From: Candidatus Cloacimonadota bacterium
GTDB taxonomy: Bacteria; Cloacimonadota; Cloacimonadia; Cloacimonadales; TCS61
DNA length: 9,591 nt
Assembly: GCA_003647825.1 (NCBI GenBank)
Contig: QMNP01000041.1
Span: 1 to 9,591, forward strand
Direction: 5' to 3'
Part shown: in pieces, positions 1 to 5,098 of the stretch
Position numbering within the stretch: position 1 is the stretch's first letter
Layout: each line of letters starts with the position of its first letter
Translations under genes and position numbers: made by a program
The notes under the pieces: model-generated
Told to the model about the DNA's origin: nothing
The model's input: only the letters and a program-made list of their open reading frames with translations
Database searches by the model: none

Positions 1-12
1 TAAATTTTGAAG

Positions 13-36
13 AAAAATTCCTGCCCGGGAAAATTT
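13..36 (-). terminator. Weak terminator-like hairpin after the last pilin-operon gene
   Basis: It begins 3 bases past the stop codon of the PilX-like gene. On the minus strand a TTCC/GGAA stem encloses a six-base loop (CGGGCA). AAA and TTT can pair further out across a U-U mismatch pair. A T5-C-TT run follows. The stem is short, so this may be an inefficient intrinsic terminator, but the position right behind the final stop and the T run fit the end of the operon. The window ends too soon to see what follows. Confidence 0.4.
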
Positions 37-39
37 ATT

Positions 40-2121
40 CTACCAGTCGCCTGGTGATTTATACGACCAGGCTTTTCTACTGAAGCTCGAAGTTGTAACT
101 TCCCCCCATCCTTCGTAAACTTGAGGATAATAAGGCGGCTGCACATAAAGAAGCCTATTATCGTAACTGTAATCTTTATCGTATCCTGTTCCAGCACCAT
201 TGAGCGAATGAGTGCCGTCATAATGATAATCTTGAATATCCCATTCGTTATTAGGATGATTGAATGGATCTGTACCTGATCTGTGAATATAACCGCGACG
301 TCTTTGGGCAATTGCTCCATAAATGTGAAGAGTCCCGCGTTCTCCTACCAGATCTTCTGCAGATTCAGGCCAAACCGGATTATACCAGGGGTAATCTGTT
401 CCATACGGCACGGCATAGTTAGGCCCATTATTAGGATAACTGGTTGCATAAGCAATACTTTCAGAAGGATAACCACAAGTTCCGTAAGCGGGTACAGGAT
501 TATTTCCATGTAGTTTGAATCCGTTCAACGCTGGGGGAGAATAAGAAATGCTCGGGGGAAAAATATACTTATGAAGATCTATATAAGTGTATGTTGTATC
601 GTTGCCTGTGTAGGGGCTAATAGAGTCAAAACTCGGTGTGGAACCGTGCCAATGATGATATTGAAATGTAAAGATTCCATCATAATGACAGGCTTCATTA
701 CCATATAGCCCAATATCGCCTTCGGCCATCGCTGCATAAGCACCATAAATGTAAACTCCATTACAATTCCAATCCTGTTTCACGAAGTCTTCAAAAGGAT
801 CTCTGTGCTTGTAGCGAATTATAATTTTTTGTTCAGATACCAGTCCGAAAAAATCTGACGGATTCGCATTTTCTGGATTATAAATTGGTTCATTTGTTTG
901 TGGATCGTATTGTCCTGTAAATCCGTCCGGCCAATCTCCTATTGTTGTATTAGTGTATGTTATATCGTTAGTTATAAATATTGTATCGGCACAACCCCAG
1001 GTCATTTTATTCGAGATATTGCCTTCGATCCACAATTCAGCGTCATTCACCCAGTAGGCAGAAGATGCTCCAGCACTCAATGCTCCACCATCCGTCCAGA
1101 TAGTATCATAAATCACTATCTCATTGGTCCAGATATTATCAGTATCCTCAAACCAGTTTCCGCCATTATCAATTACGTCCATTACTTCATCATGATTAGC
1201 AGGATACCAGCTATATACTTCAAATTCCTGGGTTCCAAGGCTCACAATATCACCATACATTAATTGTATTGCACCCCCATTGATCTTTGCATAAACAATA
1301 TCATGTCCGTTACCGACCCATTGGGCATTTGCTTTCAGTTCTTCAGCATCAGGATTAAATATAATTTCCTGCACATTATCTATTGATTCTTGTAATCCAC
1401 CCCGGAATACTTCCTGCCAGGTATTTGGATACGCTTCTTTATATGGTTGATTACTGCCAAATTCTCTTGCTCTTCCTGCAGTGGTAACCATACTATAAAA
1501 AGTAGGTCTGTTATTATTATTGCCGCCACCTGCATGCTGAATATATATATCATCATTGGAGTGAACCGGACCATTCAAAACATCCGGACCCCAGAATTTT
1601 ACGAGTTCATTAGGATTACCTTCTTCATTTTCCGATTTTTCAAAATTAGAAAAATACTGATACTGGGCCAGACTCTCATTACGAATAAGACGTTCAGTTA
1701 ATCTTTTTACAGGTGATGTATATAGAATTGAACGAGGCCTCCCTCTTTTTGCTTCAATAAAGGATTTCACAGCTATGGCTTGTTCACCGGCCTGACCAAG
1801 GAAGATGGTTACAAATCTTTGCTCTTTTTTGTTCTTGATCTCATACACCGTTTGCCGTCCACCAGTTTCATCTAAAATTGAAACCTCTCGAGGAGGAGGA
1901 GGGTAAGTGCTATTTTGCTCTATTGCATAGTGAGATCTTAGAGCTTCTGACCTTAGCAGCAGTTCCTCTTGAATTGCATCATGATCATATTGAGTTTGAA
2001 TTTCTGAATTACTGACCATTCCTACAAGTGACCAGGCTGAGACAGCTGAGATAATTGCCAGTACAATGGCAGCTGCCATTACTAAAATACTACCCTTTTC
2101 ATTAAGCAACATCTTCTTCAT
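40..2121 (-). CDS. Large PilX/GspK-like minor pilin with big C-terminal domain
   Basis: The protein has about 693 residues. It opens with a type III (prepilin-like) signal: a short basic leader ending NEKG, then a hydrophobic helix starting SILVMAAAIVLAI. Prepilin peptidase would cut after Gly10. Mature position 5 is Met, not Glu, as in GspK-type tip pseudopilins, which also lack Glu5. Downstream are GPVHSNDDIYI (about 184-194), GTLHIYGAIAQRRRG (about 596-610) and YDNRLLYVQPPYYP (about 653-666). From memory these resemble motifs of large PilX-like/DUF4900-like proteins; I could not check this. The C-terminal half is rich in Tyr, Trp, His and Asn and has four Cys (about 377, 453, 478, 549). 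An upstream in-frame ATG at 2175 exists, but that start would overlap the preceding gene by 46 bp. ATG 2121 places GGGGGAG only two bases away, so ATG 2112 is also possible. It is the last gene of the operon, 8 bp after the PilW-like gene. Likely role: tip or priming subunit of the pilus. No enzymatic motif seen. Confidence 0.72.
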   Translation of the reverse strand: MKKMLLNEKGSILVMAAAIVLAIISAVSAWSLVGMVSNSEIQTQYDHDAIQEELLLRSEALRSHYAIEQNSTYPPPPREVSILDETGGRQTVYEIKNKKEQRFVTIFLGQAGEQAIAVKSFIEAKRGRPRSILYTSPVKRLTERLIRNESLAQYQYFSNFEKSENEEGNPNELVKFWGPDVLNGPVHSNDDIYIQHAGGGNNNNRPTFYSMVTTAGRAREFGSNQPYKEAYPNTWQEVFRGGLQESIDNVQEIIFNPDAEELKANAQWVGNGHDIVYAKINGGAIQLMYGDIVSLGTQEFEVYSWYPANHDEVMDVIDNGGNWFEDTDNIWTNEIVIYDTIWTDGGALSAGASSAYWVNDAELWIEGNISNKMTWGCADTIFITNDITYTNTTIGDWPDGFTGQYDPQTNEPIYNPENANPSDFFGLVSEQKIIIRYKHRDPFEDFVKQDWNCNGVYIYGAYAAMAEGDIGLYGNEACHYDGIFTFQYHHWHGSTPSFDSISPYTGNDTTYTYIDLHKYIFPPSISYSPPALNGFKLHGNNPVPAYGTCGYPSESIAYATSYPNNGPNYAVPYGTDYPWYNPVWPESAEDLVGERGTLHIYGAIAQRRRGYIHRSGTDPFNHPNNEWDIQDYHYDGTHSLNGAGTGYDKDYSYDNRLLYVQPPYYPQVYEGWGEVTTSSFSRKAWSYKSPGDW

Positions 2122-2123
2122 AA

Positions 2124-2130
2124 CTCCCCC
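2124..2130 (-). promoter_or_regulatory. Ribosome binding site of the PilX-like gene
   Basis: GGGGGAG lies in the 8-base gap after the TAG of the PilW-like gene. Its distance to ATG 2121 is only two bases, while to the in-frame ATG at 2112 it is eleven. It supports a start in this neighbourhood over ATG 2175, but does not settle which of the two nearby ATGs is used. Confidence 0.45.
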
Positions 2131-2786
2131 TATAAAGTGGCATTCTCCAAAAACACATAGGTTTTCATAATACATGTTCTAGTATTTTTATTCAAATCTT
2201 CTGTAATATTTTGTCCTGTACTTTTTTCTCGAAATCTTACTCTTGCTTCTAATTTAATGCTCATTAAAATCGGAAAACCTGATGAGTTCGTATCAATAAC
2301 TCTCCAGATATCCTGTGTATTAACGATCTGAAACTGCCAATCACGTCCTATTTTCTTTGGTGGTGTTGATGGAAATATCGTTACTGGCTGGATATGATCA
2401 TTAACTCCAGAATACCCTTCATATACCAGATGCTTGTCATCATTTACTCTGAAAAAAGCTTTATACGAATCATCGTAAGTAAGGTTGGTCAATAATGGTC
2501 GCAGCTCAATACTACTTGGTCCGTATCTGATAACTTCTTTGGCGGTAACCAATCCTATCAAACCATCATCCGTAGTCTCTGGCTCTGAAGCATAGCCATA
2601 GCGCATTGTTTCTATTGCCTGGAACATATCTTCCTGTAACTGCAAAAAGAGTTTTGTTTCATTATAGGTACGTACAAAGTGCATCATGGCCAAGATCATG
2701 GTTGTAAACAGAATAATTGTAAGTGGTATTCCCGCAACAACTTCTATAAGCGAGACGCCTTTTTGATCTAGATATTTTTTTATCAT
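2130..2786 (-). CDS. PilW/GspJ-like minor pilin
   Basis: The protein has 218 residues. The N-terminus MIKKYLDQKG then VSLIEVVAGIPL is a canonical prepilin signal: cleavage after Gly10 and Glu at mature position 5 (residue 15), followed by a hydrophobic helix to about residue 38. The stretch QLQEDMFQAIETMRYG (about 45-60) resembles the amphipathic continuation seen in PilW/PulJ-type proteins. The rest looks like a beta-rich globular domain without a recognised motif. Its ATG overlaps the stop of the preceding PilV-like gene in an ATGA, so translation is probably coupled. It also has its own AGGTGG at 2791-2796. Known family role: with I- and K-type partners, J-type minor pilins prime pilus assembly and sit near the tip. 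Assignment to PilW/J rather than another minor pilin rests on the N-terminus, length and position between I- and K-like genes. Confidence 0.78.
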   Translation of the reverse strand: MIKKYLDQKGVSLIEVVAGIPLTIILFTTMILAMMHFVRTYNETKLFLQLQEDMFQAIETMRYGYASEPETTDDGLIGLVTAKEVIRYGPSSIELRPLLTNLTYDDSYKAFFRVNDDKHLVYEGYSGVNDHIQPVTIFPSTPPKKIGRDWQFQIVNTQDIWRVIDTNSSGFPILMSIKLEARVRFREKSTGQNITEDLNKNTRTCIMKTYVFLENATL

Positions 2787-3259
2787 GGGCCCACCTGTAT
2801 TGTTCTATAAAAATAATCTTCCCGCAAGGTAATTTGTCTATTGGGATTCAGCTCTGAATTCACAAAATAGCGTGGACCGTCCCGCCAGGTAATCTTTACT
2901 GTAACAATATCGTATTTCACAAGAGGTGATATTATCATTTCTGAACGTGTTTGCACAGTATAAGGCTGAATATATCCTTTTACAGGATCGCCATTTTGAT
3001 CGTCTATGATAAATTCACCATTCGCTAAACCAATGACTGGCCTTCTGCTACCTTGTTTATAAGAATTGTATTTTATTTTTTCCAGTTGTTCCAAGCCTTT
3101 TAATAGAACTACTTTGTAATGATAATTACCTAAAGCTTTGTGTTGAGCTATATAAGAAGCCATAAATAATCCGGCAATAGCAATTGTAGCAATAAACAGA
3201 GCTGCTACTGCCTGAATAAGACCAAAACCTGATTCAGATCTTACTAGCTTAGAGATCAT
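2783..3259 (-). CDS. PilV/GspI-like minor pilin with Gln at position 5
   Basis: The protein has 158 residues. After the leader MISKLVRSESG comes FGLIQAVAALFIATIAIAGLFM, a prepilin-type helix. Cleavage would fall after Gly11, which puts Gln, not the usual Glu, at mature position 5. The small size, helix and first place in a three-gene minor pilin block suggest the I/PilV type. The C-terminal part (for example VTVKITWRDG, about 120-129) looks like beta strands. The reading frame is open to a TTG at 3283, but that would overlap pilT by 23 bp and lengthen the leader, so ATG 3259 is chosen. It starts one base after the pilT stop (TAA-A-ATG). No clear Shine-Dalgarno is seen, so reinitiation by ribosomes finishing pilT is likely. 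It ends inside the ATG of the next gene (ATGA overlap). Confidence 0.72.
   Translation of the reverse strand: MISKLVRSESGFGLIQAVAALFIATIAIAGLFMASYIAQHKALGNYHYKVVLLKGLEQLEKIKYNSYKQGSRRPVIGLANGEFIIDDQNGDPVKGYIQPYTVQTRSEMIISPLVKYDIVTVKITWRDGPRYFVNSELNPNRQITLREDYFYRTIQVGP
2791..2796 (-). promoter_or_regulatory. Ribosome binding site of the PilW-like gene
   Basis: AGGTGG lies four bases before ATG 2786, inside the 3' end of the PilV-like gene. Together with the ATGA overlap it allows both coupled and independent initiation. Confidence 0.5.
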
Positions 3260-3260
3260 T

Positions 3261-4316
3261 TTAAAAACCCATACCGGTTGCAAACATTTTAGGATTATCC
3301 GAGATCTCCTCAGCTACTTTTCTATCAAGGTATCCATTCATCACATGATTATAAAGAGATTGATCCAGAGACTGCATTCCTTCTTTAGTTCCAGATTGAA
3401 TTACAGATGGAATCTGATATGTTTTCTCTTCACGGATCAAGTTACGCACAGCAGCATTGGCGATCATAATTTCCAGAGCGGGAATACGATCTGAGCCGTC
3501 TTTCATGGGCAGTAATGTTTGGGCTATAACAGCCTGCAGGGATTCTGAAAGCATAGAACGTACTTGTGCCTGCTGCTCTTTGGGGAACATATCGATGATC
3601 CTGTCGATAGACTTGGTAGCACTGCTGGTATGCAGTGTTGCCAAAACCAGATGTCCGGTTTCGGCAGCAGTAAGAGCCAGAGAAACTGTCTCCAGGTCTC
3701 GCATCTCACCTACCAATATCACATCGGGGTCCTCACGCAGAGCAGAACGCAAAGCAGCAGTAAACGACCAGGTGTCGTGCCCTACTTCACGCTGATTTAA
3801 TAATGAGTTTTTGCTGTAATGCACAAATTCTATCGGGTCTTCAATTGTTAATATATGACAATGTTTGTGATCGTTAATATAATCTACCATTGTAGCCAGG
3901 GTTGTGGATTTTCCACTTCCTGTAGGTCCTGTTACCAGGATCAAACCACGATGTCTCATTGCCAAGCGTGCCAGAATTTCCGGCAGGTGCAATTCATCAA
4001 AATCTTTAATAACATTTGGGATTACACGAAAAGCAACACCCATTCCGTTTACCTGATGAAAAGCATTCACACGAAAACGTGTGTCATCATCAAGTTTTGT
4101 AGAGAAGTCGATTTCCAATTTTTTCTTAAAGATCGTTTTCTGTGATTCATTCATTGTGCTATAAATCAGATCTTCAACTTCCTTTTCTGTAGATTTAGGT
4201 AGATTCAGTTTTTTCATCTTACCTAAAACACGAACCATGGGAACAGATCCCGTACTTATATGAAGGTCAGATGCTCCAGCATCGGAAGTGAATTGTAATA
4301 ATTCTCGTATTGTCAA
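3261..4316 (-). CDS. pilT: PilT, type IV pilus retraction ATPase
   Basis: The protein has 351 residues, close to the usual PilT length of about 345. The N-terminus TIRELLQFTSDAGASDLHIS matches the PilT N-terminal domain. Walker A is GPTGSGKST (130-138), the Asp box is ILTIEDPIEF (155-164), the Walker B region is DPDVILVGEMRD (196-207) and the His box is TGHLVLATLHT (220-230). The C-terminal signature AVRNLIRE (289-296) corresponds to the conserved AIRNLIRE of PilT, which is needed for retraction, and GMQSLDQSL follows. This is a cytoplasmic hexameric motor that depolymerises the pilus into the inner membrane, driving twitching, DNA uptake or surface attachment. All catalytic motifs look intact. 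The start codon is TTG, fixed by a strong GGAGGTGA six bases upstream. It lies 14 bp after the pilin stop and 1 bp before the next gene. A PilU-type paralogue is the main alternative, but the PilT-type C-terminus favours PilT. Confidence 0.96.
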   Translation of the reverse strand: MTIRELLQFTSDAGASDLHISTGSVPMVRVLGKMKKLNLPKSTEKEVEDLIYSTMNESQKTIFKKKLEIDFSTKLDDDTRFRVNAFHQVNGMGVAFRVIPNVIKDFDELHLPEILARLAMRHRGLILVTGPTGSGKSTTLATMVDYINDHKHCHILTIEDPIEFVHYSKNSLLNQREVGHDTWSFTAALRSALREDPDVILVGEMRDLETVSLALTAAETGHLVLATLHTSSATKSIDRIIDMFPKEQQAQVRSMLSESLQAVIAQTLLPMKDGSDRIPALEIMIANAAVRNLIREEKTYQIPSVIQSGTKEGMQSLDQSLYNHVMNGYLDRKVAEEISDNPKMFATGMGF

Positions 4317-4319
4317 TTG

Positions 4320-4327
4320 TCACCTCC
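4320..4327 (-). promoter_or_regulatory. Strong Shine-Dalgarno that fixes the TTG start of pilT
   Basis: GGAGGTGA is complementary to the anti-SD end of 16S rRNA and sits in the 14-base gap between the pilin stop and the TTG at 4316. No ATG is suitably placed for a PilT-like N-terminus, and the TTG gives the expected family start. A strong site probably compensates for the weak start codon. Confidence 0.85.
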
Positions 4328-4330
4328 AAA

Positions 4331-4759
4331 TTAATCGATTACTTCTTCCTCATCGACTACATCATCGACTCCATAGCCATGATATTGTGCTTCATCTCTA
4401 TCATACCAAACTTGTTTTCCTTCACCTTCGGGGAATTCGGCAGTAGAAGTAGCAATATATTTTTTTGGTGGATTGCCAACAACTTCAAATTCCCAGTTTT
4501 TCAGGGTTCTGTTTCCAAGTTGAGTATCTTGTAAAGCATCTTCGATATCGTAATTCTCTGTGGTACCAAATGTCTGGTAATGAACACGATAAGTACTACG
4601 GATTGCGGCAATTGCAGATTGAGCTTCTGTTGACCTGGCATTTCTAACGTAGTTCATATAAATAGGAACAGCGATAGCGGCCAGGATCGCGATAATAACA
4701 ACAACAACCAACAATTCAATTAAACTAAAACCTTTTTGATTTTTTAAATTCTTAAACAT
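4331..4759 (-). CDS. Type IV pilin (PilA-like major pilin candidate)
   Basis: The protein has 142 residues. It has a short basic leader MFKNLKNQKG and a textbook type IVa prepilin helix, FSLIELLVVVVIIAILAAIA. Cleavage falls after Gly10 and Glu is at mature position 5. The mature protein would be about 132 residues: an N-terminal helix to about residue 60, then a small beta domain with NWEFEVVG (88-95) and KYIATSTAEF (100-109). It contains no cysteine, so the usual C-terminal disulfide loop is absent. It ends in an acidic tail (VDDVVDEEEVID, 131-142). It is first in the operon, has the best ribosome binding site and a candidate sigma-54 promoter, and is followed by pilT, all as expected for the main fibre subunit. 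A GspG-like major pseudopilin of similar size is the alternative, but adjacency to pilT argues for a retractile pilus. Confidence 0.88.
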   Translation of the reverse strand: MFKNLKNQKGFSLIELLVVVVIIAILAAIAVPIYMNYVRNARSTEAQSAIAAIRSTYRVHYQTFGTTENYDIEDALQDTQLGNRTLKNWEFEVVGNPPKKYIATSTAEFPEGEGKQVWYDRDEAQYHGYGVDDVVDEEEVID

Positions 4760-4763
4760 ACTT

Positions 4764-4770
4764 CCTCCTT
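4764..4770 (-). promoter_or_regulatory. Ribosome binding site of the pilin gene
   Basis: AAGGAGG, a full consensus Shine-Dalgarno, lies four bases before ATG 4759. It is the strongest site in the operon, fitting a subunit needed in excess. Confidence 0.85.
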
Positions 4771-4790
4771 AAATTACAAAATCATATTTT

Positions 4791-4806
4791 TGCAAGATTC
4801 GTTCCT
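4791..4806 (-). promoter_or_regulatory. Candidate sigma-54 (-24/-12) promoter of the pilin operon
   Basis: The minus strand reads AGGAACG-AATC-TTGCA, against the RpoN consensus TGGCACG-N4-TTGCA. The -12 half is perfect, the invariant GG and GC are ten bases apart, and the -24 half has two mismatches. Transcription would start near 4780, giving a leader of about 20 bases that holds the AAGGAGG site. In several bacteria (Pseudomonas, Myxococcus, Geobacter) the pilin gene is RpoN- and PilR-dependent, so the placement makes sense. No regulator gene is in the window. Confidence 0.6.
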
Positions 4807-4866
4807 ATGTGTTAATTTTACTATTTTTTTTGCAGAAATTTATTAGGGATACATATTTATTAGCAA

Positions 4867-4891
4867 TAACCGCTTGCTCGCGTGCAGGTTA
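4867..4891. repeat. GC-rich imperfect inverted repeat upstream of the pilin promoter
   Basis: On the plus strand TAACC at 4867-4871 pairs with GGTTA at 4887-4891, and TGC at 4875-4877 pairs with GCA at 4884-4886. A three-base bulge (GCT) lies between the left arms and the loop is TCGCGT. It is an isolated GC-rich patch in AT-rich DNA, about 90-110 bp before the predicted sigma-54 start, the usual distance of an enhancer-binding activator site. This role is inferred. Confidence 0.35.
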
Positions 4892-4930
4892 AGCCATTAA
4901 TAATTCTTAAAATAAAAAATTAAAACAAAT

Positions 4931-4936
4931 ATTATA
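4931..4936 (-). promoter_or_regulatory. Possible sigma-70 -10 box upstream of the pilin operon
   Basis: TATAAT on the minus strand, in the context CTTTATAATATTTG. The hexamer 17 bases upstream (AAATAT) is a poor -35. In AT-rich DNA such a box is expected by chance, so this is only an alternative start giving a leader of about 165 bases. Confidence 0.2.
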
Positions 4937-5043
4937 AAGTAATGAATTCTTTCATATTTACATAAAAATAACTCGCATTTGCTATGTGTTTACAGGGGTA
5001 GTAACTAACTTTACATTTGAATTATTTCAGCGCTAATATTTAA

Positions 5044-5075
5044 ATAGAAAGCCCCGAAAAGTCGAGACTTTCTAT
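5044..5075 (-). terminator. Terminator-like hairpin after the secreted-protein gene
   Basis: On the minus strand ATAGAAAGTCTCGA (5075-5062) pairs with TCGGGGCTTTCTAT (5057-5044) around a CTTT loop: 14 pairs, two of them U-G. On the plus strand those two become C-A mismatches, so the structure favours minus-strand RNA. It starts 24 bases after the TAG at 5101-5099. The following T tract is poor (three T, then AAATATT), so termination may be partial or the hairpin may mainly protect the 3' end. Confidence 0.65.
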
Positions 5076-5098
5076 GAAATCTATCGATTTTTATTTTT

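Larger units (their letters stand above)
4760..5098 (-). other. Intergenic region between the secreted-protein gene and the pilin operon
   Basis: This 339-bp AT-rich gap has no credible gene on either strand. In transcription order it holds a terminator-like hairpin (5075-5044), a TATAAT box at 4936-4931 with poor -35 match, a GC-rich imperfect inverted repeat (4867-4891), a run of eight A (4831-4824), a candidate sigma-54 promoter (4806-4791) and the pilin ribosome binding site. Confidence 0.8.

Noticed and set aside
898..1263. Open frame of 121 codons on the plus strand
   Set aside because: It is antisense to the PilX-like gene, has no ribosome site and gives a Cys/Ile/Ser-rich translation without family resemblance; a frame shadow.
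2122..2175. Longer start (ATG 2175) for the PilX-like gene
   Set aside because: It would overlap the PilW-like gene by 46 bp and add 18 residues before a leader that is already the right length for a prepilin signal.
3260..3283. Longer TTG start for the PilV-like gene
   Set aside because: The extra residues overlap the pilT coding end and lengthen the prepilin leader; ATG 3259 fits the TAA-A-ATG handover.
3457..3795. Open frame of 112 codons on the plus strand within pilT
   Set aside because: It lies opposite strongly conserved PilT motifs, which explain its openness; no start signal or protein-like composition.
4331..4759. Reading the pilin as GspG of a type II secretion system
   Set aside because: Size and lack of Cys would allow it, but the directly adjacent pilT and absence of any gsp gene favour a pilus.
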